Below, in pieces: positions 45,271-53,267 of a stretch of 64,000 nucleotides of DNA. Every line of letters begins with the position of its first letter. Within the stretch, counting starts at the first letter, position 1. The DNA is from Fibrobacter sp. UWB10 (GTDB taxonomy: Bacteria; Fibrobacterota; Fibrobacteria; Fibrobacterales; Fibrobacteraceae). Where the stretch lies: assembly GCF_900182935.1 (NCBI RefSeq), contig NZ_FXUE01000002.1, positions 1 through 64,000 on the forward strand, in the 5' to 3' direction. The notes under the pieces were generated by a model that saw nothing but the letters and a program-made list of their open reading frames with translations, was not told the origin of the DNA and did no database searches. The position numbers and the translations under genes were made by a program.

Positions 45271-46146
45271 TTAGTCTTTCAAGTAAATGCTTCGCCCGTT
45301 ATTCAACATCAGAATGACGGGTAATTTTTTTGCTGTAAAAATGCCGTCGTTCAAGATGCCGCGTTCTATCAATTGACCGTTCAGGCTGAAAGCCTTGTAC
45401 GGAGTGTTGCTCGCGACATCTGCGATATGGTAGCGGTTGGAACCAACTCGAGTGAATTTGGCTTCTCGGGGTAGTCTTGAAATTTGCAGCGCTGTAATAT
45501 CCTCGGCGGGGAACTTGTAATCTGGGCAAGTGTTCAGCGTATCGAGAAGGATGGTGAACTCGCCGGCAACGGCTGCAAGTGCAAGAGGCATGTCGACCAT
45601 GTCGACGTCTTTCCTGCCCTTTTCGGGCGGATTGAATTCGCAACCGGCGTAACCGAGATCTTTGCTGTAGAACCGCTGGCACAATTCAAATACATGCGTC
45701 ACGAGGGAATCCGCCTGTTCCGCCGTGCCCCTGAAAACGCCGGCATTCTGCAGGCGCGGAAACTCGTCTTTGTACACGTCTTTGTGCTTCACAGTGAAAA
45801 GCGAGTCTGCGCGTGTGCTCTCGTCTTCAGAATAGGTGACTCGTGCCACCTTGACCACCTTCTCGGTGACAATCACGATCATGGTGGAATCCAGTTCGGA
45901 TCTGTACACCCATGCCGTATCGGTGCCGGAGGCGTTCTTGACGGCGGGCTCGCGCTGGCTCATTTTGGAAAGGTCCAGATAGCTGTCCTCGAACAGGTAG
46001 AGCGCTGTCGCCGGGTACCCTAGGTAAGGATCAGTGCTGCCACCTGTGCCTTGATGGTGGGTGACGTTACATTCTGCAGCCTGTAAGGTTGTGGCTCCGA
46101 TGCTAGCGGCAAATACGCCTGCAAATAGAATTTTGGTGAAATTCAT
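45271..46146 (-). CDS. Secreted protein with sorting-tail-like C terminus
   Basis: 291 aa; signal peptide MNFTKILFAGVFAASIGATT, cleaved near LQAA. The mature part has HHQGTGGSTDPYLGYPATALYL near the start (quoted in part: GTGGSTDPYLGYPATALYL). Its last 65 residues (GSNRYHIADVASNTPYKAFS, then LNGQLIERGIL and LPVILMLNNGRSIYLKD) resemble the type-IX-like tails of the GLUG and GH16 proteins. The substrate or role is unknown. AAGGAGA is before the ATG. Confidence 0.6.
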   Translation of the reverse strand: MNFTKILFAGVFAASIGATTLQAAECNVTHHQGTGGSTDPYLGYPATALYLFEDSYLDLSKMSQREPAVKNASGTDTAWVYRSELDSTMIVIVTEKVVKVARVTYSEDESTRADSLFTVKHKDVYKDEFPRLQNAGVFRGTAEQADSLVTHVFELCQRFYSKDLGYAGCEFNPPEKGRKDVDMVDMPLALAAVAGEFTILLDTLNTCPDYKFPAEDITALQISRLPREAKFTRVGSNRYHIADVASNTPYKAFSLNGQLIERGILNDGIFTAKKLPVILMLNNGRSIYLKD

Positions 46147-46244
46147 ACTCTTTTCTCCTTTTAGTCTATCTCCAGAAAATAGTAAAAAAAGAGAGCAATT
46201 TTCGAGCCTGTCAAAAACGAGTGATTTGAGTCAATGAAAAATGA

Positions 46245-46273
46245 AAAGAGGTGCCCGCATGGGGCACCTCTTT
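46245..46273 (-). terminator. Likely valS terminator (minus strand)
   Basis: A 12-base stem, AAAGAGGTGCCC (46245-46256) with its complement (46262-46273). On the minus strand it is followed by TTTTCATTTTTC. Confidence 0.75.
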
Positions 46274-46289
46274 AAATTGGATTGTCGCT

Positions 46290-46390
46290 GCGACTACTTA
46301 AGTTCCTTAAGTGCAGCCTCATTTTTAGCAATAATGTGTACTTTCGCTTCGCTCAAGTACCAAATGCTGGGCTCGGTCATATCCATGCAA
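46290..46390 (-). pseudogene. Possible relic of a second valS 3' end
   Basis: Between the valS stop and its terminator the minus strand encodes, in a 30-codon frame, ...SEAKVHIIAKNEAALKELK followed by a stop. The true valS ends REIIAKDEAALKDLQ. The last 14 codons align codon by codon with about 70% base identity, but the preceding codons do not match. It could be a leftover of a replaced or duplicated valS end, or a chance small frame. Confidence 0.35.
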
Positions 46391-46434
46391 GCATGGCTGC
46401 GACTCTCGCCCTACGCATTTGTCCTGTCGAGAAA

Positions 46435-49182
46435 TTATTGCAAGTCCTTAAGGGCTGCTTCATCCTTTGCAATAATTTCTCTCTGCGTAGCGAGCTTCGT
46501 CCTTTCGGCGTTCACGACTGCTTCGGGGGCGCCACTGACGAACTTCTGGTTCGAAAGCTTCTTCTCGATGCTGGCAGCGAATGCCTTGGCCTTCTCGATT
46601 TCCTTTTCGAGGCGGGCGATTTCTGCTGCCGGGTCGAGGATGCCTTCCAGCGGGATGTAGAGTTCGCCACCGGGCACCACGGCACTGGCGCTGAACTTCG
46701 GCTTGGCGGCCTTCACGGCAACGCTCAGGTCAGAAAGACCCGAAAGTTCGGTGATGATTGCCATGCAGTCCTTCACGCTTGCTTCCGTCGCGGCGTCGTC
46801 CACGCTCACCACGGCGCTGAGCTTGGTGGCGGGGCTCACGTTGTAGCGGCCACGCACGCCACGCACGCTTTCCACCACGGCGAATGCCTGGTCGAATGCG
46901 GCTTCGATCTTCGCGTCAATGAGCGATTCGTCGGCCTTGGGCCATGCGCGGCTGATCACCATTTCGCTGCCCTGGAACAGGATGCTGTTGAGCTCTTCGG
47001 TGATGAACGGCATCACCGGGTGGAGCAGGTCAAGCACGTTCTTCAGCACGTAGCTGAGGATGGCCATGGCGTTCTTCTTTTCGGCGGTGAGCGTCTCGCT
47101 GTTGATCACGGACTTCTTGATTTCCAGGTAGCTGGAGCAGACGTCGTCCCACACGAAGCGGTACAGGAACCCGGCGAGCTCGGCGAAGTGGTATTCTTCG
47201 AGCATGCGGGTGGCATCCTTGATGGTCGTCTGCAGGCGGCTCAAAATCCACTTGTCTTCGAGCGCGAACAAGTTCTTGTCCATCGGGAGTTCGGCGGCAA
47301 GCGCACCGGCCTGTTCCAGCTGCGGGTAAAGGAAGCGGCAGGCGTTCCACAGCTTGTTGCTGAAGTTACGGCCGATTTCGAACTTTTCGCTGGTGTTGAT
47401 TTCGCGGCCATCCGGCTGCTTTTCCTTCTTCACCGGCAGGCGCACGTCCTGGTTGTCGGTGCAGAGGCTTGCCATCACAAAGCGCAGGGCGTCGGTACCG
47501 TACTTCTCTTCGATATCCATCGGGTCCACGCCGTTGCCCTTGGACTTGCTCATGGTCTGGCCATTGCCGTCCAGAATCTTCGGGTGGATGTACACCGTGT
47601 GGAACGGAACCGTACCCATGTTTTCCTGGCTAAAGAGCACCATGCGGGCGACCCACAGCGTAATGATGTCGCGGCTCGTCACGAGCACGCTGGTGGGGTA
47701 GTAGCGCTTGAGCGTGTCGGTATTTTCCGGCCAGCCCATGGTGGAGTGCGGCCACAAGCCACTGGAGAACCACGTGTCGAGCACGTCTTCTTCCTGCTTG
47801 AGCACGCGACCCGGAACAGCATCTTCCTTCAGGTCTTCTTCCTGGCTGCACACCAGGTAACCGCCGTTTTCGGCCTTGTAGAAGTAGATGTCGTCGCGGC
47901 CCGCGAATGCGGCCTTCAGTTCGTCTTCGCTAGCGTCGGTGTGCCAGATAGGAATGCGGTGGCCCCACCAGAGCTGACGGCTGATGCACCAGTCGCGCTT
48001 TTCGGCAAGCCAGTCCAGATACTTGTTGGCGTAACGTTCGGGGATAATCTTGATTTCGCCCGACTTCACGGCGTTCATCGCGTTTTCGGCGAGCACGTCC
48101 ATCTTCACGAACCACTGGTCGCTGAGGTACGGCTCAATCACAGTCTTGGAACGGTCGGAGTGGCCCACGTCCATTTCGTGGTCTTCCACCTTGATCAAAA
48201 GTCCGAGTTCTTCGAGACCAGCCACCACGGCGTCGCGTGCGGCCTGGCCCTTGAGACCCTGGAACTTGCCGGCGTTTTCGTTCAAGCTGCCGTCATCGTT
48301 CATGATGTTGATCATCGGGAGCTTGTGGCGCAGACCCGTCGCATAGTCGTTCGGGTCATGAGCCGGAGTCACCTTCACGGAACCCGTACCGAAGTCCTTG
48401 TCCACCAAGATAGCGTCGGCAATCACCGGGATTTCGCGGTCAACGAACGGCACCTTCAGCATCTTGCCGATGTACTGCGCATAGCGTTCGTCGTTCGGGT
48501 GCACGGCGAGGGCGGTATCGCCCATGATCGTTTCCGGACGGGTTGTCGAAACGGGGATAAATCCCGAACCGTCGGCCAGAGGATACTTGAATGTCCAGAA
48601 GTGGCCCTTCACGTGTTCGTAGTAGATTTCGTCGTCGGCAACGGCGGTCTGGAGCTTGGTATCCCAGTTCACCAGGCGTTTGCCACGGTAAATCAGGCCC
48701 TTCTTGAACAGGTTGAAGAAGGCGTGACGCACGGCCTTCGCGCAGACCGGGTCGAGCGTGAAGCGCTGACGGCTCCAGTCGCAGCTGACGCCCAGGCTCT
48801 TGAGCTGCTTCGTGATGCGGGCTTCGTATTCGTCCTTCCATTTCCAGATGCGTTCCACCAGCGCGTCGCGGCCGATGTCGTGGCGGGTCTTGTGTTCGTC
48901 CTGGAAAAGGCGCTTTTCGACGACTGCCTGCGTGGCGATACCGGCGTGGTCCGTACCCGGAATCCACAGCGTGTCGCGGCCCGTCTTACGGCGGTAGCGT
49001 ACCAAAATGTCCTGGAGCGTATCGTTCAGCGCATGTCCCAAATGGAGTGCGCCGGTAACGTTCGGGGGCGGAATCACGACCGAGAACGGTTCGCCCTTTC
49101 CGCTGGGTGCAAAACTGTTATTCTCTGCCCAGGTTTTATGCCATCGGGCTTCCACATCTTTAGAATTGTAACGAGTTTCCAT
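46435..49182 (-). CDS. valS: Valyl-tRNA synthetase
   Basis: 915 aa from the ATG at 49182. It charges tRNA-Val and edits mischarged Thr. The class I signatures are HLGH at 47-50 (within PPNVTGALHLGHALN) and TMSKS at 543-547. The CP1 editing domain (VSTTRPETIMGDTALAVHP), the anticodon-binding domain and a C-terminal coiled coil (about 850-915, EIARLEKEIEKAKAFAASIE) are all in place. A long open frame on the opposite strand is a mirror artefact of its codon use. CTAAATTTG lies ten bases before the ATG. Confidence 0.96.
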   Translation of the reverse strand: METRYNSKDVEARWHKTWAENNSFAPSGKGEPFSVVIPPPNVTGALHLGHALNDTLQDILVRYRRKTGRDTLWIPGTDHAGIATQAVVEKRLFQDEHKTRHDIGRDALVERIWKWKDEYEARITKQLKSLGVSCDWSRQRFTLDPVCAKAVRHAFFNLFKKGLIYRGKRLVNWDTKLQTAVADDEIYYEHVKGHFWTFKYPLADGSGFIPVSTTRPETIMGDTALAVHPNDERYAQYIGKMLKVPFVDREIPVIADAILVDKDFGTGSVKVTPAHDPNDYATGLRHKLPMINIMNDDGSLNENAGKFQGLKGQAARDAVVAGLEELGLLIKVEDHEMDVGHSDRSKTVIEPYLSDQWFVKMDVLAENAMNAVKSGEIKIIPERYANKYLDWLAEKRDWCISRQLWWGHRIPIWHTDASEDELKAAFAGRDDIYFYKAENGGYLVCSQEEDLKEDAVPGRVLKQEEDVLDTWFSSGLWPHSTMGWPENTDTLKRYYPTSVLVTSRDIITLWVARMVLFSQENMGTVPFHTVYIHPKILDGNGQTMSKSKGNGVDPMDIEEKYGTDALRFVMASLCTDNQDVRLPVKKEKQPDGREINTSEKFEIGRNFSNKLWNACRFLYPQLEQAGALAAELPMDKNLFALEDKWILSRLQTTIKDATRMLEEYHFAELAGFLYRFVWDDVCSSYLEIKKSVINSETLTAEKKNAMAILSYVLKNVLDLLHPVMPFITEELNSILFQGSEMVISRAWPKADESLIDAKIEAAFDQAFAVVESVRGVRGRYNVSPATKLSAVVSVDDAATEASVKDCMAIITELSGLSDLSVAVKAAKPKFSASAVVPGGELYIPLEGILDPAAEIARLEKEIEKAKAFAASIEKKLSNQKFVSGAPEAVVNAERTKLATQREIIAKDEAALKDLQ

Positions 49183-49192
49183 AGTGCGGGCA

Positions 49193-49199
49193 AATTTAG
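49193..49199 (-). promoter_or_regulatory. CTAAATT(TG) box, 10 bases before valS
   Basis: Minus-strand CTAAATTTG; the ATG follows ten bases after CTAAATT. No Shine-Dalgarno sequence. Confidence 0.4.
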
Positions 49200-49266
49200 A
49201 AATTCTCACACATTATGGCAAAAAGGATTATACAAAAAGGGGAGGGGAAAGCCTTGGTCTTTCGCT

Positions 49267-49623
49267 CTAGACCTTATATACTTTCCGCTTTTCGGCAACG
49301 GCGCAAGGCACGGAACTTCGCTTACGCCTGAATTTGACCTTGGGAATAAGCTGCATTTGAATTCCCAAGGCGGCAAGTACTTTGAATACTGTTTCAAAAC
49401 GTGGGTGGGCCTTTTCATCAAGAGCCTTGTAGAGACTTTCCCGACCTAGTCCGGATACCTCGGCGATTTTTGCCATTCCTTTGCTACGGGCTACATGTCC
49501 AATTGCCCGCAGTAACAGAGCCGGATCATTTTCTCGACAAATCAAATTGAGATATTCGGCAACCATTTCCTCGCTGTCAAGGTATTCCGCGATGTCCAAA
49601 TGTGTGATTTCATTTTTTTTCAT
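49267..49623 (-). CDS. HigA-type antitoxin (HI1420-like addiction module antidote)
   Basis: 118 aa. An N-terminal segment (HLDIAEYLDSEEMVAEYLNL) and a Cro/XRE helix-turn-helix (SKGMAKIAEVSGLGRESLYK, then ALDEKAHPRFETVFKVLAALG) match the HI1420/HigA antidote family, which neutralises the paired RelE-like toxin and represses the operon. The C terminus is extended by about 20 basic residues (KVKFRRKRSSVPCAVAEKRK). The start overlaps the toxin gene by 14 bases. Confidence 0.88.
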   Translation of the reverse strand: MKKNEITHLDIAEYLDSEEMVAEYLNLICRENDPALLLRAIGHVARSKGMAKIAEVSGLGRESLYKALDEKAHPRFETVFKVLAALGIQMQLIPKVKFRRKRSSVPCAVAEKRKVYKV

Positions 49624-49912
49624 TTTTGATTCCTTGCCAAATGTTTTTTGCCTTTATGATGTCGTAATCCTGCGATGATTTGTTGCCTCCAATCAAGAGG
49701 ATTACGATTGCTTCGCCGTCTTTTGCAAAATAAAGTCTGTAGCCTGGTCCGTAATCGATGCGCATCTCTAAAACACCGTTTCCGACCGATTTAAAGTCTC
49801 CTAGATTGCCTTCTTCGACCTGAGTCAATCGGGAGAGAATGTGCGCTTTTGCTCGGAAATCACGTAATTTTCGCATCCATTTTTTGAACTCGGCTGTTTG
49901 ATTTACAATCAT
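49610..49912 (-). CDS. HigB/RelE-family toxin (HI1419-like)
   Basis: 100 aa, the size of the family. TAEFKKWMRKLRDFRAKAHI and the core GVLEMRIDYGPGYRLYFAKDG are typical of HI1419-type HigB toxins, ribosome-dependent mRNA endonucleases. KSSQDYDIIKAKNIW closes the fold. The toxin is upstream of the antitoxin, the HigBA order. A sigma70-like promoter with an overlapping inverted repeat lies just upstream. It marks the left edge of the AT-rich accessory island. Confidence 0.88.
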   Translation of the reverse strand: MIVNQTAEFKKWMRKLRDFRAKAHILSRLTQVEEGNLGDFKSVGNGVLEMRIDYGPGYRLYFAKDGEAIVILLIGGNKSSQDYDIIKAKNIWQGIKNEKK

Positions 49913-49924
49913 TCAGTTTCTCCA

Positions 49925-49953
49925 AATGTATCTAATTGGATACTTTTTGTCAA
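49925..49953 (-). promoter_or_regulatory. Promoter and operator of the toxin-antitoxin pair
   Basis: On the minus strand TTGACA (49948-49953) and TACATT (49925-49930) are spaced 17 bases, a good -35/-10 pair. The inverted repeat GTATC-N6-GATAC (49928-49943) overlaps the -10, a natural site for autorepression by the antitoxin. Confidence 0.65.
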
Positions 49954-50325
49954 GTCAGGGATGTTTAAACCAAAAAGAATTTTTTTGCTTTGATGAAACT
50001 GCGTATTTCTTGTGATTTAGCTGAAATTAGCGTCCGTATCGGCATCGTTTTTTTATTCATCATTAACTCCTTTGACGTACAAGCAAAAAAAACGCCAAGC
50101 TATACATTTGTACACTATAATATAAATCAAAATAAATGGTTTGTCAATAGTAACTTGTATTTTTTTGATTGGATGGGGAATGCCTTCCCCTCGCTCGCAC
50201 TACGTTGCTCACTCCCCCTTCTAGCGGGGCCTGCCGGCCCCGCAACGCCCCGTTATTTGTTCGCAAAGCAAAGCTGACATGAGTAAACTTCATAATCTTG
50301 AATACTTTTTATTAAATTTCTTGAT
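49954..50325. other. AT-rich spacer with a GC-rich hairpin block, no gene
   Basis: The stretch between the toxin promoter and the DUF6361 gene has one open frame (49990-50277), which lacks a ribosome site and runs through the hairpins, so I do not accept it. The sequence is AT-rich except for the block at 50170-50255. Confidence 0.5.
50175..50243. repeat. Twin GC-rich hairpins with identical TGCC loops
   Basis: GGGGAA-TGCC-TTCCCC (50175-50190) and GCGGGGCC-TGCC-GGCCCCGC (50224-50243) lie 33 bases apart in otherwise AT-rich DNA. The pair looks REP-like. No U-tract is present after either. Confidence 0.55.
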
Positions 50326-51549
50326 ATGGAAATAGGTTTTGTCCATTTTTCTTCTGAAGAACGCCGCAGGGTAAATAACGCTCTACAACGATTGCGAGAA
50401 CAGGGATCCGTCGATGAATTAGGTATTGGACGCGTTAGGGACGCTTTCGCCGACCTTTTATTTCCTGGCATATCAACACTGCAACACCATGCAAAATATT
50501 TTGCAGTATTGCCTCAATTGTACCATTTAGCACAGAAAGAAACTTACAAAAGCCCCCGCGATGTAAAAGCCAAAATAATAGAGCTAGAAATTAAATTAAC
50601 CAAAAATCTTGTAGCGGGCTCGGAACCAGGAACTGGTGGCATCACAGGCAGCAGTGTTGTTGAAGGCAGCAAGTATGTCAAGTATAATCCAACGTACATC
50701 TATTGGACAGGATTAGTCGCATTCGGCATCATGAAAGAGTCCGGATCTCTATACAATTTGATCTACGATTACTCCCGACATGAAAAAACCGTAAAATACA
50801 GAGGCAACGAGGCCGAAGAAGGTGGAATAGATGATGATGGAGGTGATGGAACCGTCGCTTTCTATTCTAAACCTACATGTAATTTTGACATTAATAAAAA
50901 GATGAACATAAAGCTGAACAATAGTGAAGCCTTGTTTATCAAGCGACATATTATATCTTCGGAGAAAACTCGAAAAACGCTGCTTGCTTATTTTTTGGAA
51001 CATGATGAGATTACAAACAGAAATAATAGTTTTTTAGATTTTGACATCTCGCAAATTCAAGACTTGAACATTCGCAAACAACTTGAATTAGCGAGAAAAT
51101 TCACTCGCTTTATATTCCCTATGCATGTACGCTACAATTATATCTACGCAGACGGATGTGGCAATGAATTGGCAAAGAATGAATTGCACAACCAGTTTCT
51201 GGAAGAATTAGATAAATCAAATGACGTACATAATAAAGAAACGTTGAGTGAAATTTTCTCATTCCTTGGCAGCAATCTGAATGATCCTAGTATACGGTTT
51301 TTCTGCGAGAAAGCGTTAAACGCGACGCATGAAGGCAAATCAACAGGCGATTTTTCAAAATTGGATGATATTTTAGTTGACCGAGAAAGAGATATTAAGG
51401 GAAATGTTCGCTATAAATTACGACATCCTGCGGCCTATTCTTTTGATCCAAACCATCTAGTGCATTACCACCATCTTACATACCGATGGGAAACGGCATG
51501 GACAATGGTAAATGAAATTTGTGAAGGGCTAGGAGTGGGCAATGGCTGA
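50326..51549 (+). CDS. DUF6361-family protein, first gene of a candidate defence operon
   Basis: 407 aa. The N terminus GFVHFSSEERRRVNNALQRL and GSVDELGIGRVRDAFADLLF, then PGISTLQHHAKYFAVLP, is the DUF6361 signature. The biochemical function is unknown. No membrane helix or signal peptide is present, so it acts in the cytoplasm. A Gly/Asp-rich loop (GGIDDDGGDG) lies near residues 164-173. It overlaps the PLD gene by eight bases. There is no Shine-Dalgarno sequence; TTAAATT lies seven bases before the ATG. The coding sequence is clearly more AT-rich than the dcw or argG genes, suggesting transfer. The context with a PLD nuclease and a helicase points to anti-phage defence (inference). Confidence 0.8.
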   Translation: MEIGFVHFSSEERRRVNNALQRLREQGSVDELGIGRVRDAFADLLFPGISTLQHHAKYFAVLPQLYHLAQKETYKSPRDVKAKIIELEIKLTKNLVAGSEPGTGGITGSSVVEGSKYVKYNPTYIYWTGLVAFGIMKESGSLYNLIYDYSRHEKTVKYRGNEAEEGGIDDDGGDGTVAFYSKPTCNFDINKKMNIKLNNSEALFIKRHIISSEKTRKTLLAYFLEHDEITNRNNSFLDFDISQIQDLNIRKQLELARKFTRFIFPMHVRYNYIYADGCGNELAKNELHNQFLEELDKSNDVHNKETLSEIFSFLGSNLNDPSIRFFCEKALNATHEGKSTGDFSKLDDILVDRERDIKGNVRYKLRHPAAYSFDPNHLVHYHHLTYRWETAWTMVNEICEGLGVGNG

Positions 51550-53266
51550 CTCGTATTTCAAAAGTCTGATGTATGGAGATATGCTTAATTCGCCCGGCTA
51601 TGAAGTTGAATTTGCGGTCGGATTGACTTATTCTTTGGATCTCGAAACGCTCATTTCTGTTCCCATTTCCTTTGGAATGCTTGGCGATTCAGAAGACTTT
51701 GCCAAGCAATCTCCTGCTTGTTTATTGGCTGCAATCCGTAAGAGTAGTGATAAAATCGCAGTCTTCTGCAATCCAAGTAGTATAAAGGTGCCAAGAGATT
51801 GCCGTACTGTATATTCTCTGCTAGAAAACAGCATTTTTCCTGTCAAGCAGAAAGGAAATTTCCATCCAAAACTTTGGGCAATTCAGGAAGTCAATAAAGA
51901 AGGATGCCAAAGAATAAAACTTGTGGTTTTGAGCCGAAATTTGACTTTTGACGACAGCCTTGATATCGTGGTAACTTTAACAGGCGATGTAACCGGAAGT
52001 GTCAGGAATAAATCGAAATACATGCCCGTAGTCAACTTACTAGATTGGGTAGCAAAATTTGCATCACCTAAAAAACGAGAAATGGTCCGCAAACTATGTG
52101 ACAGTTTGTGCCGTGTCGATAAATTTGTCGTAGACGAGCCTTTTGACGATTACGAATTCTACGCTTTCAACCCTGCTATAAACGGGTTAATGAAACAAGA
52201 AAACGTTTACGATGAAATGCAGGGCCGTGACATGATTGTTTTTTCCCCATTTATTGACGAAAAAACTCTAAAATGGCTTTTTGAAAAAGCTAACAGGAAG
52301 CATCTTGTCACTCGCCGAAACAATATAACTCAAAACGTTCATGACCTTATGGGCTTAGGCAACATTTTTGCCGTAAATGAGAACCTTATAGACGACGAAG
52401 AAGCAAAAGTTGATTTACATGCAAAAATGTATTTCGTTTCAAAGGACGGCAATAACAACCTTTATCTAGGCTCAGCAAACGCAACGCATAATGCTTTTAA
52501 CCGTAATACGGAACTACTTTTGCGTTTGCATTATATGCCTTATAAGGCTAGTTTCGACAAATTCAAGGAAACCATGCTAGGTGAAGAAGAAAACCAGTAT
52601 GTTCCTGTAGACACCATATTTGCCGATGACTGCGCAAGAGAATTAACCGCAGAAGAAATTGCCTTTGGCGAAGCCATTCGCAATATAGATCATGCCAAAG
52701 TGGTAAAGACCGGGGACCAATATGACACAATTGTCTACTTCAAAAAATGCGAGTGGGATGTCGATGTGTTCATAACGCCGTTGCAAGGTCCTGCAAACAA
52801 GCCCTATATTGAAGTTTCAGCCGAAACGAAGATTTCGGGAATGCTTTTGAAGGACTTGTCGGAATTCTATATCTTGACGGCCGGAAAAGACCCGAAGACA
52901 CAACAACGTTCTGTCGTAAAAATCCGCACAGAGGGGATTCCCGAAGAACGTGATAATGCCATATTCCAGAGTATCGTAGATACGGAGAACAAGTTTATCA
53001 ACTACGTATCCATCCTTTTATCCGACCATCCCCAAGAAATTCTTTTCAATAAAAAGGAACAGGAACGGCTCTTAGGAAACAAAGTTCTCGGAAAAGACTC
53101 CTCTGTAACAGCTTCACTTTATGAAGAAATGTTGAATGCTGTTTCCAATGATCCAGACCGATTAGATATTATAAAACAAGATTTGAACAAGTTTGGCAAC
53201 AAGGTTCCTGAATCGTTCAAGACAATGCTTGATGTTTTCCTGGAAGCACGGAAATATGTGAGGTAG
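51542..53266 (+). CDS. Phospholipase D-like (HKD) protein, candidate defence nuclease
   Basis: 574 aa. Two half-sites of a PLD fold are visible. The first is NFHPKLW (His108, Lys110) with SRNLTFDD (Ser131, Asn133). The second is DLHAKMYFV (His293, Lys295) with LGSANATHNAFNRNTELLLR (Ser311, Asn313, Glu324). This matches PLD proteins paired with helicases in bacterial genomes; the classical trailing Asp of HxKxxxxD is not obvious, as in several defence PLDs. The C-terminal half (about 370-574) is not recognised. AGGAG precedes the ATG, inside the end of the DUF6361 gene. The helicase starts two bases after its stop, so the three genes form one unit. Confidence 0.8.
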   Translation: MADSYFKSLMYGDMLNSPGYEVEFAVGLTYSLDLETLISVPISFGMLGDSEDFAKQSPACLLAAIRKSSDKIAVFCNPSSIKVPRDCRTVYSLLENSIFPVKQKGNFHPKLWAIQEVNKEGCQRIKLVVLSRNLTFDDSLDIVVTLTGDVTGSVRNKSKYMPVVNLLDWVAKFASPKKREMVRKLCDSLCRVDKFVVDEPFDDYEFYAFNPAINGLMKQENVYDEMQGRDMIVFSPFIDEKTLKWLFEKANRKHLVTRRNNITQNVHDLMGLGNIFAVNENLIDDEEAKVDLHAKMYFVSKDGNNNLYLGSANATHNAFNRNTELLLRLHYMPYKASFDKFKETMLGEEENQYVPVDTIFADDCARELTAEEIAFGEAIRNIDHAKVVKTGDQYDTIVYFKKCEWDVDVFITPLQGPANKPYIEVSAETKISGMLLKDLSEFYILTAGKDPKTQQRSVVKIRTEGIPEERDNAIFQSIVDTENKFINYVSILLSDHPQEILFNKKEQERLLGNKVLGKDSSVTASLYEEMLNAVSNDPDRLDIIKQDLNKFGNKVPESFKTMLDVFLEARKYVR

Positions 53267-53267
53267 T

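Noticed and set aside
46282-49449. A 1055-codon open frame on the + strand opposite valS
   Set aside because: valS on the minus strand has all synthetase motifs; the opposite frame is a low-complexity mirror produced by its codon bias, with no recognisable domain.
49990-50277. A 95-codon frame between the toxin gene and the DUF6361 gene
   Set aside because: No ribosome site, runs through two GC-rich hairpins, and the translation changes from hydrophobic to Pro/Ala-rich with no family pattern.
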